The notes: generated from the letters alone by a model not told the origin. Numbered from the stretch's first letter, positions 45,666 through 53,975 are shown. The stretch is DNA of 64,000 nt from CBDANO01 sp965197665 (GCA_965197665.1 CBDANO010000005.1:62001-126000); one strand, 5' to 3'. Numbers and translations: made by a program.

Positions 45666-46292
45666 CTACCTCCCCTCGGACGCCAGAGCCCGCGCTCTTT
45701 CCAAATCGTCGGGGCTGTTGACGTTGAAAAAGCTAAGACGCTCCGAGTCCAGAGACAATATCTCGTCCTCCGGCACGTAGGACACCCTCACTTTGTCGAA
45801 AAACAAGGAAATCTTGAGGTCGTTGGCTAGGAGCAACCGCTCCATGTGCGGCAAGCAGATTTTGGAATAGACCGAGTGAGTAGGCTCGGGACGACCTTCC
45901 AACACCGGGACTACGGCGTCGGCCCCTTCGCGGAGGCTCAGCATCCGTCGGACCAAGTCCAGGTTCAGAAAGGGCATGTCGCAAGCCACCACCACCGCCC
46001 AGTGGTGACGGGCCGCGGACAAGCCGGAGAAGATCCCGCCCAAAGAACCGCCGCCGGGGTGCAGGTCCAGGGCCACCCGGCCCCGGTCTTCCAAGGGCAA
46101 GGCCTGGGCTTGGGCTTCGTCAGCCGCCACAACCACCACGTCTTCAGCAACCTGGGAGACCCGGTCTATGACCCGGCGTATCAGCGGTTGGCCGCCGATA
46201 GCCTCCAACGCTTTGTTGCGTCCGAGACGCCGGCTCCGGCCGCCCGCCAACACAATGGCTGACACTTCCTTCCGGTCCGATGGTCGGCTCAC
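45666..46292 (-). CDS. mobA: Molybdenum cofactor guanylyltransferase
   Basis: The 208-residue enzyme attaches GMP to molybdopterin to make MGD, the cofactor the FDH-like subunit needs. The nucleotide-binding motif LAGGRSRRLGRNKAL is at 15-29 and the metal-binding D in VVVACDMPFLNLDLV. It is the first gene of the seven-gene operon, 9 bases ahead of the moaD-like gene. AOR itself does not use MGD, so mobA serves the FDH side. Confidence 0.9.
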   Translation of the reverse strand: MSRPSDRKEVSAIVLAGGRSRRLGRNKALEAIGGQPLIRRVIDRVSQVAEDVVVVAADEAQAQALPLEDRGRVALDLHPGGGSLGGIFSGLSAARHHWAVVVACDMPFLNLDLVRRMLSLREGADAVVPVLEGRPEPTHSVYSKICLPHMERLLLANDLKISLFFDKVRVSYVPEDEILSLDSERLSFFNVNSPDDLERARALASEGR

Positions 46293-46328
46293 TGCTCTGT
46301 CCTTCCGGTGGTCGCCAAGGTAGACATG

Positions 46329-46340
46329 AGTATAGCATAG
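46329..46340 (-). promoter_or_regulatory. Extended -10 element ahead of mobA
   Basis: On the minus strand TATGCTATACTC (46340-46329), the same extended -10 as in front of tig at 57843-57854. There is no obvious -35. It is the only promoter-like signal for the mobA-to-FDH operon. Confidence 0.4.
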
Positions 46341-46367
46341 GCCGGGCCGAGGGCCGGGGACCCCGTC

Positions 46368-46422
46368 GGCTCTATCCCGGCTCTATCCCGGCTCTATCCC
46401 GGCTCTATCCCGGCTCTATCAT
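46368..46422. repeat. Five tandem 11-bp repeats (minisatellite)
   Basis: GGCTCTATCCC is repeated from 46368 with units at 46379, 46390, 46401 and 46412, the last ending in ATCAT. The array lies between mobA and the PAP2 gene. Unit length 11 is about one helical turn; no coding use is seen. Confidence 0.9.
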
Positions 46423-46465
46423 GGAAATTCTCACTTTCCCAAAACCGGCCGCGTCCACCGGCCCG

Positions 46466-47056
46466 TCAGGCCAGATGCAGTAACCGGGCCCCTCTCAATA
46501 GCCGGGTAGGAAGGGGTTCTATGGCCCGCAGCCCCGCGGTAACCAGGCAAGCAACGGCGGCCCCTATCAAGGCGCCCGCTATCACGTCGCTGGGGTAGAA
46601 AAGACCGTTGCAAACTCGGCAGAAGTTCCACAAGGCGGCCAGGAAGAAGAGGACCGCTGCGGCCCGCCGGTTGATCAACCAAGCGGCCATGGCCATAGCG
46701 AAGGCTATGGCGGCGGGATTGGCCGGAAAAGACGAGTCGGTGGGAGTATAGAGCAGGTTCGACAACTCGGAGTGAACAAAGGGGCGCTCTCGAAAGACCG
46801 CTTGGTTTAGGAGCAATACCACCAGATTGGTGAACCCTAAGGATATGGCGGCGCCCAAGACCGCCTTTTGATTTCGGGAGCGGGCTTCCGGGTCTTTCCC
46901 GTGGAACCACATCCCCAGTAACCAGAAGCACATCAACAGCGGCAGAAGGTAGTCACTCACCACCAGATAGATGGCCCGGTCCAACAAGTAGTGCCGGCCG
47001 ATGCCTTGGTTCAGCCAAGAAACGATCTCTCCCTCTAGCCCCATGACCGCATCCAA
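46466..47056 (-). CDS. PAP2-fold membrane protein lacking catalytic histidines
   Basis: The 196-residue protein has about five membrane helices and the layout of PAP2/undecaprenyl-pyrophosphatase proteins. The motif FRERPFV keeps the Arg, but the middle motif that should read FPSNHA is FPANPA, and the last motif that should read G-V-H-Y-P-S-D is GLFYPSD. Both phosphate-handling histidines are thus replaced (Pro, Phe). It is probably not a phosphatase; a lipid-binding or scaffold role is possible. It overlaps the next membrane gene by 22 bases, near plsY. Confidence 0.75.
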   Translation of the reverse strand: MDAVMGLEGEIVSWLNQGIGRHYLLDRAIYLVVSDYLLPLLMCFWLLGMWFHGKDPEARSRNQKAVLGAAISLGFTNLVVLLLNQAVFRERPFVHSELSNLLYTPTDSSFPANPAAIAFAMAMAAWLINRRAAAVLFFLAALWNFCRVCNGLFYPSDVIAGALIGAAVACLVTAGLRAIEPLPTRLLRGARLLHLA

Positions 47057-47622
47057 CGCCGGACCGCCGAGGCTCGCCGGTCCCTATTTACAACCTCGGC
47101 AACGACCGGGGGACTTATGCTCCGCCGCCGGCGTACATCGCCGGCGGGCCTGGCGTGGAGGACCAGGTTCCGGGCCGCGGCGCGCTTTTGCCCGCCTTGA
47201 ATCCATAGGCGGACACGGAACAACAAAGGGCCGGCGGTCCGGCAGAAAGCACGGAGGTAGTTGGCTTCCCTTAGCGCATCCAACCCGGAGGGCGCCGACG
47301 TTAGGCCGGCCCCCAAACGCCGGTTGCGGAGGGAAGCTGCCACGAGGGTAAAGGCCAGACCGGTGCCGATGCCGGCAAAGAAGTAAGCAAACTGCTCGTT
47401 GCCGTTTAGCCCCAAGTGGCTGTCGGGCACATTGCGGGGTTCGGACAGAAAGAACGCGGCGAAGGCCCCGCATAGCAAGGCCAGTCCAAGACCGGCGGAC
47501 GTCGAGGGGCGCCGGAAGAACAGAAGCCCTCGGAACCCCTTGCGGGCCGCAATCAGTTGGAAAAGGCCGATGGAGGCCAGTAGGACCAGCAGGTAGTAGT
47601 CTAGTATGAAGGACCCGGTCAC
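47035..47622 (-). CDS. Small membrane protein of unknown function
   Basis: The 195-residue product starts with a membrane helix (MTGSFILDYYLLVLLASIGLF), has a second (GLGLALLCGAFAAFFLS) and a third (QFAYFFAGIGTGLAFTLVAAS), then an Arg-rich soluble tail of about 85 residues. I do not recognise it. It lies 8 bases after plsY and overlaps the PAP2-fold gene, so the three may form a lipid-related operon. Confidence 0.6.
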   Translation of the reverse strand: MTGSFILDYYLLVLLASIGLFQLIAARKGFRGLLFFRRPSTSAGLGLALLCGAFAAFFLSEPRNVPDSHLGLNGNEQFAYFFAGIGTGLAFTLVAASLRNRRLGAGLTSAPSGLDALREANYLRAFCRTAGPLLFRVRLWIQGGQKRAAARNLVLHARPAGDVRRRRSISPPVVAEVVNRDRRASAVRRWMRSWG

Positions 47623-47630
47623 TCAGCCTC

Positions 47631-48257
47631 TTACCGTTGCGGCAATACCTTTTCGTCGCCCCCTTTGAATTCCGGTCTCCTACCGGAGATCAGGGCACGC
47701 ACCGTAACGTAGTGGGTCAGACCTACCAGGATGGGAATGGCTACGGCATAAACCGCGATCTGGTAAGAGTAACCTACCGGCCAAGCGAGGACGGCCACCG
47801 TGACGAGGAACACCCCGATAGCTATCGTCGCCTTTCGAGTGACGTACAGAACGACGAGAGACAAGGCGCCCACCGGGGCAGCCAACAGTGGGAGCATAGC
47901 CAGGAGGACGCCGATGGCGGTGGCCGCGCCCCGTCCTCCCCGCAACCCCAGGTGTACCGGCCAATTGTGCCCGGCCAGCACCGCCACGCCCGCCAGCATC
48001 TGAAGAATGGTCGAGTCCGCCACAATCCAGACCAAAATGACGGCCGCCGCCCCTTTGGCGATGTCTACCGTCCCTACCAACAGCCCCGCCTTGGGGCCCA
48101 CGTTGCGGTAGACGTTGGCCGCTCCAGGGTTGCGGTCTCCCATGCTGCGAATATCGTCGCCGGCGAGGAAGCGCGTAGCAATATAGGCAGCGGGTATACT
48201 GCCGATCAGGTAGCAAAGCACGAGGAGGACTATCCAGGTTAGACTATCCCACAACAC
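47631..48257 (-). CDS. plsY: Glycerol-3-phosphate acyltransferase PlsY
   Basis: The 208-residue integral membrane enzyme transfers the acyl group of acyl-phosphate to glycerol-3-phosphate, first step of phospholipid synthesis. All three PlsY motifs are present: IGSIPAAYIATR with GDRNPGAANVYRNVG, GHNWPVHLGLRGGRGAATAIG, and the late alternating region. Upstream lies the MITE. Confidence 0.94.
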   Translation of the reverse strand: MLWDSLTWIVLLVLCYLIGSIPAAYIATRFLAGDDIRSMGDRNPGAANVYRNVGPKAGLLVGTVDIAKGAAAVILVWIVADSTILQMLAGVAVLAGHNWPVHLGLRGGRGAATAIGVLLAMLPLLAAPVGALSLVVLYVTRKATIAIGVFLVTVAVLAWPVGYSYQIAVYAVAIPILVGLTHYVTVRALISGRRPEFKGGDEKVLPQR

Positions 48258-48313
48258 GTAGGTTGCTCTCCTGGCTGGTTTCCTCTATTACCGGCTGGCC
48301 CATTTCCCTTAAT

Positions 48314-48451
48314 GGGTGTTTCAAAAGTCCCTTCTCCCTGGGGAGAAGGTTAGGATGAGGGGGAAATCTGAAGGCAACCGAGATGAATCCGGGTCGGGAA
48401 TCGCCCTCACCCTGCCCTCTCCCAAGTGGGGTAGGGAACTTTTCAACACCC
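48314..48451. mobile_element. 138-bp MITE-like element with ~48-bp imperfect terminal inverted repeats
   Basis: The left arm (48314-48362, GGGTGTTTCAAAAGTCCCTT and on to GATGAGGG) is the near-complement of the right arm (48404-48451, CCCTCACCC to TTTTCAACACCC). The 41-base core contains GGCAACCGAGATGAATCCGG. Flanks read TTAAT on the left and TCTTA on the right, so a short target duplication is possible. It has no ORF. A relic lies at 7895-8093, and 52328-52382 has a related short palindrome. The rest of the 354-base gap holds no gene. Confidence 0.75.
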
Positions 48452-48611
48452 TCTTAGCCTGCTGTAGACCCAGGTGAGACGAGCGGTTACTCCTCTTGGC
48501 TTATATATGGCGCCCTAAGATATGCTTTTTACTGTTACGGCCCGCTGATGGTTAGCTCCGTTCGTTCGCCGGTCTCGGCACGGGGGCGCCCAAAGAGATC
48601 CCGGTCGCCTA

Positions 48612-49577
48612 TCAAGCGGTGACCAGCCGCGGCGCCGCGGCCGTGCACCAGTGCAAGTACTTGGGGTTCTTGCCCGCTACGATCTCGAAGTACATATCTT
48701 GCAACTTGCTGGAAATCGGCCCCGGATTGCCGTCACTGATGGCCCGGCTGTCCAGCTGGACCACCGGCGTTAGGTGGGCGGCGGTACCGGTAAGGAACAC
48801 TTCGTCAGCAAGGTACAACTCGCTGCGGTCGATGCTCCTTTCAACCACCGGCAGCCCCAACTCACTTTGGGCCAGTTGAATTACCGTGTCTCGAGTGATG
48901 CCGGGCAGCGCGTTGTCTTCCAAGATCGGGGTAATCAGGCGTCCTCCGGAAACAACGAATACGTTCTCTCCGGATCCCTCGGAGACGTGGCCGTCTTGGT
49001 TCAGAATGATGGCCTCATCGAAACCGGCCAGGGTGGCCTCGGTCTTGGCCAAGATGCTATTGACGTAGTTGCCGCTGCTTTTGATGCGGCTGGGGATCAT
49101 GGGGTCGTCGGTCCGGCGCCAAGAGGAGGTGCAGCAACGCAGCACGTCGGACCCCAGGTAGTTGCCAAAGGGCACGGTGATCAGAGTAAAGTCGCTGGAC
49201 AGGTCCTGAAGCTTCAGATTGGCCACCCTTTCGGCGCTCTTGTAGGCTAGGGGCCGGATGTAGATATCCTGCCGATGAGCGTTTCGCTCCACCAGGTCCA
49301 CGGTGATGCCGCACAATTGGTCCACCGAGTAGGGGATGTCCAGCATCAGGATACGGCAGCCCTGTAACAAGCGCTGGTAGTGTTCCCGCATTCGGAATAT
49401 GTACACTACCTCCTTGTCTTGGTTCCAGTTGCCCCGGATGCCCTCGAAAACCCCGGTCCCGTAGTGCAACGCATGGGTCATGACGCTGACCTTCGCGCTG
49501 CTGATGGGCGTCACCTCCCCCTGGAAGAAGACATGAAGCTCATCCTTACCGTCGGAAGATGGCTGCAAGGTAGCCAA
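48612..49577 (-). CDS. ilvE: Branched-chain amino acid aminotransferase
   Basis: PLP enzyme interconverting Leu/Ile/Val and their keto acids, 321 residues from the TTG at 49577. The conserved start LHVFFQGEVTPISSAKVSVMTHALHYG (in parts), the PLP-Lys in RIKSSGNYVNS and the EGSGENVF motif are present. The frame stays open for 104 more codons upstream, but AAAGGGGGG lies directly before this TTG and the family begins here, so the longer start is rejected. Confidence 0.92.
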   Translation of the reverse strand: MATLQPSSDGKDELHVFFQGEVTPISSAKVSVMTHALHYGTGVFEGIRGNWNQDKEVVYIFRMREHYQRLLQGCRILMLDIPYSVDQLCGITVDLVERNAHRQDIYIRPLAYKSAERVANLKLQDLSSDFTLITVPFGNYLGSDVLRCCTSSWRRTDDPMIPSRIKSSGNYVNSILAKTEATLAGFDEAIILNQDGHVSEGSGENVFVVSGGRLITPILEDNALPGITRDTVIQLAQSELGLPVVERSIDRSELYLADEVFLTGTAAHLTPVVQLDSRAISDGNPGPISSKLQDMYFEIVAGKNPKYLHWCTAAAPRLVTA

Positions 49578-49609
49578 ACCATGCCCCCCTTTCGCCAAAA
49601 ACTGGGCTA

Positions 49610-49639
49610 AATTATAATCGGGCTTCCGCAATGAATACA
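49610..49639 (-). promoter_or_regulatory. Promoter for ilvE
   Basis: On the minus strand TTGTAT (49639-49634), an 18-base spacer, and a perfect TATAAT (49615-49610), 32 bases before the ilvE start. Confidence 0.6.
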
Positions 49640-49680
49640 ATAGATTTATTACCTGACCTATTGCCGGCCGGAAGGGGCCC

Positions 49681-50340
49681 ATGCCTCTCTTGAACGGCCG
49701 AACTCTGTTGGTCGCCGGCCTGTCCGTCGTCGTTACCGCCTTGGTTTTTGGCGCGGTGACGCTTCTCCTTCGGGACGACGGCAACGCGCCCATCGAGGTG
49801 ATGCTGCCCACGCCGCCCGAGGAAGGGAGCGGCTCCCCCGCTTCCGGGAATCTATCCGGCGGTCCAACGGCGGCGCAAGGGGAACTCAAAGTTTACGTAA
49901 GCGGGGCGGTGCACAACCCGGGGGTGTATGTTCTCCGGGAAAACGACCGGCTGTCCGACGCCGTGGGAGCGGCCGGCGGCGCCGCATCCGACGCCAGCCT
50001 GGACATGGTCAATTTGGCCCGGCGGGTCCAAGACGAGGGGCATTACCACATCCCAAGAATAGGTGAACCGGCGCCGACCAGTGACTCAGCAAGCTTGGCC
50101 GGCAACCAAGGAAACGCCTCCAAAACCGGCGCCGGAGGTGGCGGTCTGATCAATCTGAACCTGGCCTCCGAAGACCTCCTGGACACCCTGCCCGGTATTG
50201 GCGAATCCCTGGCTAAAGCCATTATCAAGTACCGGGAAGAACAGGGCCCCTTCGAATCCGTGGAAGAAATCACCAACGTGCCCCGGATCGGCCCGGCTGT
50301 CTACGAGAAGATTCTCCACCTGGTAACCGTTGGCGAGTAA
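49681..50340 (+). CDS. ComEA-like DNA-binding protein (SLBB plus helix-hairpin-helix)
   Basis: The 219-residue protein has one N-terminal membrane helix (LLVAGLSVVVTALVFGAVTLL), a flexible linker, an SLBB domain (LKVYVSGAVHNPGVYVLREN) and a C-terminal helix-hairpin-helix pair (INLNLASEDLLDTLPGIGESLAKAIIKYR). This is the ComEA layout: an anchored receptor for external DNA in natural transformation. ATG 49681 follows GGAAGGGG. ComEC is not in the window. Confidence 0.9.
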   Translation: MPLLNGRTLLVAGLSVVVTALVFGAVTLLLRDDGNAPIEVMLPTPPEEGSGSPASGNLSGGPTAAQGELKVYVSGAVHNPGVYVLRENDRLSDAVGAAGGAASDASLDMVNLARRVQDEGHYHIPRIGEPAPTSDSASLAGNQGNASKTGAGGGGLINLNLASEDLLDTLPGIGESLAKAIIKYREEQGPFESVEEITNVPRIGPAVYEKILHLVTVGE

Positions 50341-50452
50341 CATTGAGGCGGAGGCCGCGCCGGGCCGGCCCCAATCCGCCCCTACCCATCGCCGCCCAGC
50401 AGGGCCTATAATGCCTACTTGGTACGTCATTCTTCCCCGCAGACGATAACCA

Positions 50453-50746
50453 ATGACCAGCGGCGCTGACGGGCAGCAACCGGCCCAGGACAACGACCGG
50501 GATATTGATAGCCTCTCCTTCGAGGAGGCTTTCCAACGGCTTGGCGAGATGGCGGCATCCTTGGAAGACGGCGGATTGACGCTGAATGAAGCCACCACGC
50601 GCTACGAGCAAGGAATGAGCCTGGTGCGCCATTGCAACAAGCTGCTGGACGAGGCTGAGGTGAAAATCACCCACCTCAAGGATTCCTACGTTAAAGAGTC
50701 CTATACGGCCCCTAGCGCCCACCAAGACCTCTTCGAAGAGGGGTAA
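50453..50746 (+). CDS. xseB: Exodeoxyribonuclease VII small subunit
   Basis: The 97-residue subunit forms a helical hairpin (LSFEEAFQRLGEMAASLEDG and the G-x-x-L-N-E-A-T-x-x-Y-E-Q-G motif) typical of XseB, which binds the XseA nuclease. No xseA is in the window. The stop is one base from the next start. Confidence 0.92.
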   Translation: MTSGADGQQPAQDNDRDIDSLSFEEAFQRLGEMAASLEDGGLTLNEATTRYEQGMSLVRHCNKLLDEAEVKITHLKDSYVKESYTAPSAHQDLFEEG

Positions 50747-50747
50747 G

Positions 50748-51404
50748 TTGCTGCGGCTGGACCTGCACGTCCACACCCGCTTCTCCAAGGACTCTGTCGC
50801 GCCGATTTCTTCCGTCGTGGAGCGTTGCGTCAGGTCAAGGTTGGGCCCCGTCGCCGTGACCGACCACGATAGCATCCGAGGCGCCCTGGAAGTCCGAGAC
50901 TTGGCGCCCTTCCCGGTGATAATCGGAGAGGAGATCAAGTCCGCGGCCGGCGACATCATCGGACTGTTTCTCCAAGAAGAGGTTCCCGGCGGGCTCCCGG
51001 CCCTGGAAACCTCCCAGCGGATCAAGGACCAAGGAGGCCTGGTAGTGGCGCCGCACCCTTTTTGCCGCCTCCGGCCGTCAGCCCTGAGCTTTGGAGCCTT
51101 GAAGGAAATCCTCCCGCTGGTGGACTTGATCGAGGGCTACAACTCCCACACCGTTCTTCCCATGGACAACACCAAGGGCGCAGCCTTCGCCGCGGAGCAC
51201 GGTTTGCCCACGGTGGCTTCCAGCGACTCTCATTCCGCCTTGGAGTTGGGAAGCACTTTTACCCAGGTTTCGGAGGAAGACTACGACGGCACTCCCGGAG
51301 GCCTCATACGAGCGGTCAAGGCCGGTCGGATGGTGACCCGGCGTCCCAATCCGCTGCTACTGATGGCGCCGGGGATCGCCCGGCTGCGTAAGCTGGCGGG
51401 CTGA
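50748..51404 (+). CDS. PHP-domain metal-dependent phosphoesterase
   Basis: The 218-residue protein begins MLRLDLHVHTRFSKDS, the first PHP metal motif (D-x-H-x-H-T), with later AVTDHDS, GEEIKS, VAPHPF and ASSDSHS motifs supplying the other metal ligands. The TTG start follows GAGGGG and lies one base after xseB. The substrate is unknown. The next gene overlaps by one base. Confidence 0.88.
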   Translation: MLRLDLHVHTRFSKDSVAPISSVVERCVRSRLGPVAVTDHDSIRGALEVRDLAPFPVIIGEEIKSAAGDIIGLFLQEEVPGGLPALETSQRIKDQGGLVVAPHPFCRLRPSALSFGALKEILPLVDLIEGYNSHTVLPMDNTKGAAFAAEHGLPTVASSDSHSALELGSTFTQVSEEDYDGTPGGLIRAVKAGRMVTRRPNPLLLMAPGIARLRKLAG

Positions 51405-52243
51405 TGCTCAACGTCGGCTGGTTTTCCACGGGCAGGGGCGCCGGCTCCCGGGGCCTGCTCCGCTTCATACAAGAGCGGATTAGGCGGGGGCGGTTGGACG
51501 CCCGGATTGAGTTCGTCTTCAGCAACCGGGAGCCCGGGGAGGCCGGGGAGGCCGGGGGTTCAGACCAATACTTCAGCCTTGTCCGAGAGTACGGGCTACC
51601 CTTGATTACGTTGTCTTCCACCAAGTTCAGGCGGGCCAGAAAAGGGCCCTTCGCCCATCACCGGGAAGACTACGACCGGCAGGTGATGGACTTGCTGTCA
51701 AGCTATCGACCGGAGGTTTGCGTTCTGGCCGGCTACATGCTCATCGCCAGCGGCGCCATGTGCCGGTCCTATCCCTTGCTGAACCTCCATCCGGCGTTGC
51801 CGCAGGGTCCGATAGGCACTTGGCAAGACGTGATATGGGAGCTGATCGAGTCCAAGGCCGCCCGCACCGGCGCCATGGTCCACCTCGCCACTGAGGACGT
51901 GGACCGGGGTCCCGTCCTGTCCTACTGCACTGTGCCCATCACCGGAGGGAGTTTCACCGATCTGTGGTCCGGCGTTGACGGGCAGGACCTGACGCAAATC
52001 AAAGTCGAGCCGGGGGAAGAACTACCCTTGTTCCGGCGGATCCGAGAGGCGGAATATCAAAGAGAACCGTACTTGCTCCTCGAGACTTTGCGCTGCGTGG
52101 CGGAGGGCCAAGTAGTGCTCAGAAACGGCCAAGCGTTGGACCCGAGCGGTCGGCCCCTGTCCTCCGCTCATCCGTCAGGCCTTCCCTTGGACCGGCAAAT
52201 ACACGAGTCTATGAAATCGGACGGAGTGCAGCCGATTCAGTGA
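51404..52243 (+). CDS. Formyltransferase-fold protein (PurN-like)
   Basis: The 279-residue product keeps the 10-formyl-THF-dependent formyltransferase core: V-L-A-G-Y-M...NLHPALPQGPIGTW with the catalytic Asn-His, and TGAMVHLATEDVDRGPV with the catalytic Asp. True PurN is about 200 residues and has GHGSNL early, whereas this one has an ARKGPFAHHRED insert and a C-terminal extension. It is likely a paralogue whose acceptor is unknown. Confidence 0.7.
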   Translation: MLNVGWFSTGRGAGSRGLLRFIQERIRRGRLDARIEFVFSNREPGEAGEAGGSDQYFSLVREYGLPLITLSSTKFRRARKGPFAHHREDYDRQVMDLLSSYRPEVCVLAGYMLIASGAMCRSYPLLNLHPALPQGPIGTWQDVIWELIESKAARTGAMVHLATEDVDRGPVLSYCTVPITGGSFTDLWSGVDGQDLTQIKVEPGEELPLFRRIREAEYQREPYLLLETLRCVAEGQVVLRNGQALDPSGRPLSSAHPSGLPLDRQIHESMKSDGVQPIQ

Positions 52244-52327
52244 AACCGGCCCTCGCCGGGGCGGGCCGACCACACTCTTTCTTTCCGGGGTGGAGCAACC
52301 CTTCAATTAGGTCCGGACGGGCGATAA

Positions 52328-52382
52328 GAGGGTATTGGAAACGTCCCTTCTCCTCAGGGAGAGGGGGCTTTTGCAACGCTCA
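52328..52382. repeat. Short palindromic repeat related to the MITE
   Basis: GAAACGTCCCTTCTCC and the near-complement GGGAGAGGGGGCTTTTGC face each other around TCA. The arms resemble the MITE end at 48314-48451. It lies between the formyltransferase-like gene and the ferredoxin gene, where it could also act as a terminator. Confidence 0.55.
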
Positions 52383-52436
52383 TTAAGAAACTTGAAGAAA
52401 CTTGCGCAGGGGGTAAATTAGTCGCAGCGAGCGGCG

Positions 52437-52661
52437 CTAAGGGAATAGCTGCTCCCCGGTGTCGGCGTCAATGACCGAGATGGCGCTGACCGGGCAGGCT
52501 TCCGCCGCCTCCAGGATTACGTCTCTGGCATCCCCATCGGGATTTACTACCTCGGACTGGCGGTTGTCGTTCAAAGCAAACACTTTCGGGGCGATGTGGG
52601 GGCACATCGCGTTGCCCACGCACAAGTTATGATCAACCGATACTTGCAGTTTTCCCGTCAT
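52437..52661 (-). CDS. 3Fe-4S ferredoxin (P450 partner)
   Basis: The 74-residue ferredoxin has Cys14, Cys20 and Cys56 in CVGNAMC and EACPVSAI, the pattern of 3Fe-4S ferredoxins that feed bacterial P450s. It follows the P450 gene by 10 bases and is almost surely its redox partner. Confidence 0.93.
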   Translation of the reverse strand: MTGKLQVSVDHNLCVGNAMCPHIAPKVFALNDNRQSEVVNPDGDARDVILEAAEACPVSAISVIDADTGEQLFP

Positions 52662-52671
52662 ACGCCTCTCC

Positions 52672-53907
52672 CTAATTTATCGACACCGGGAGGCTCTTCA
52701 AGGAACGGAAGGTGACGCTCGGTTGGTACTCGAACTCCTGCTGGAGGAGACTGAGGTTTTCGTACCTTGACACCAGAGCCTTGAACGCCTCCTGCCCCTC
52801 AAGCCGGGCCAAGGTGGCCCCCAAACAGTGGTGGATGCCGGAGCCAAAGCCGACGTGAGAGTTGGGCCACCTTTCTATATTGAAGGTGTCGGGGTCTTCG
52901 AACTTTTCCGGGTCCCGGTTGGCCCCGGAAATGAACCACCGGATGCGTTCGCCTTTTCGCATTTGTTTGCCCCCCAGTTCCACGTCCTCGGCGACGATGC
53001 GCTGGATGGACTTGACCGGAGGATCGTAACGCAGGCACTCTTCGGTTGCTCGGTTGATTAGCGGAGGCAAGACCTCGCCGGGGTCGGCCTTTAGCGCATC
53101 CCATTGGCCGGGGTGTTGAATGAAAGCCAAGGTGCCGTTGCAAATAAGGTTTATCGTCGTCTCGTGGCCCGCCAACAGGAGCAGGATGGAGTTGGCCACC
53201 ACCTGTTCCCGGGTGTATATCCCTCGCTTCTCGCCGTCGGCCAAGACCGAGATGAAGTCATCCCCGGGCTTGACGATTCTTTCCTCCACCACCGGCGACA
53301 AGTAGTCGATCAGCTCGTATATCCCGTCATGCAGGGGCTTCATCCGGCTGACGTCGCCGCGGCCCAGGAAGAGGAGCTTTTCGGCCAGCGAGCGAATGAA
53401 CTTCCGGTCTTCGTAGGGCATACCCATCATTTGAGCAATTACGAATAAGGGCAACGGTGTGGCAAAGTCCTGCATCACGTCCATCTCGCCCCTCCCGTCG
53501 GCCTCGTCGAGGAGGTCCTTGATGACGGAGGTGATCATGGGACGCCACGCCTCCATGGACTTGGGGGTGAAGTACCCGTGGAGCACCTGGCGCATGTCGA
53601 GGTGCACCGGACGGTCGTGCTGGATGAACCACCTGGAAAAGAAGTTCCTCACGTCTTCGTAGAGCCCCAAGTCCGACTCTTCGATCTCCGGGTACGCCGG
53701 CCTGGGGTCGTCTTTGAAAACCGCGCTGGAGAAATACTCGGGGTGCCGGGTGAGCCAGACTACGTCATCGTAACGGGTAACTACCCAGACTTCGTACTTT
53801 TCGTTCCAATGGACGGGGTCATCTTCCCTAAGACGACCATAGTAAGAATAAGGGTCGGATACGGCCTCTCCGGCGAACATTTCGTCATCTATTGCGGTAA
53901 CCATCAT
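52672..53907 (-). CDS. Cytochrome P450
   Basis: The 411-residue soluble bacterial P450 has the heme-ligand loop FGSGIHHCLGATLAR, the I-helix LLLAGHETTINLI with the acid-alcohol pair, and the K-helix E-x-x-R in ATEECLRYD. The substrate cannot be read from sequence. It is co-transcribed with its ferredoxin. A distinctive promoter with a 12-bp palindrome lies upstream. Confidence 0.94.
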   Translation of the reverse strand: MMVTAIDDEMFAGEAVSDPYSYYGRLREDDPVHWNEKYEVWVVTRYDDVVWLTRHPEYFSSAVFKDDPRPAYPEIEESDLGLYEDVRNFFSRWFIQHDRPVHLDMRQVLHGYFTPKSMEAWRPMITSVIKDLLDEADGRGEMDVMQDFATPLPLFVIAQMMGMPYEDRKFIRSLAEKLLFLGRGDVSRMKPLHDGIYELIDYLSPVVEERIVKPGDDFISVLADGEKRGIYTREQVVANSILLLLAGHETTINLICNGTLAFIQHPGQWDALKADPGEVLPPLINRATEECLRYDPPVKSIQRIVAEDVELGGKQMRKGERIRWFISGANRDPEKFEDPDTFNIERWPNSHVGFGSGIHHCLGATLARLEGQEAFKALVSRYENLSLLQQEFEYQPSVTFRSLKSLPVSIN

Positions 53908-53946
53908 ACCTCCGGCCCTCAGGGAAGTTTAGGGAAGTTTGAGGAA

Positions 53947-53975
53947 ATTTAATATATATCGATATAGAGTGTCAA
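53947..53975 (-). promoter_or_regulatory. P450 operon promoter with palindromic operator
   Basis: On the minus strand a perfect -35 TTGACA (53975-53970) is followed by a 17-base spacer and TTAAAT (53952-53947). The spacer contains the perfect palindrome TATATCGATATA (53955-53966). Such a site between -35 and -10 fits a repressor. A direct repeat GTCAAC lies just upstream (53971-53976 and 53984-53989). Confidence 0.55.

Noticed and set aside
49578..49889. 104-codon N-terminal extension of ilvE
   Set aside because: It overlaps the promoter and the divergent comEA-like gene, is unlike the family, and a good ribosome site marks the TTG at 49577.
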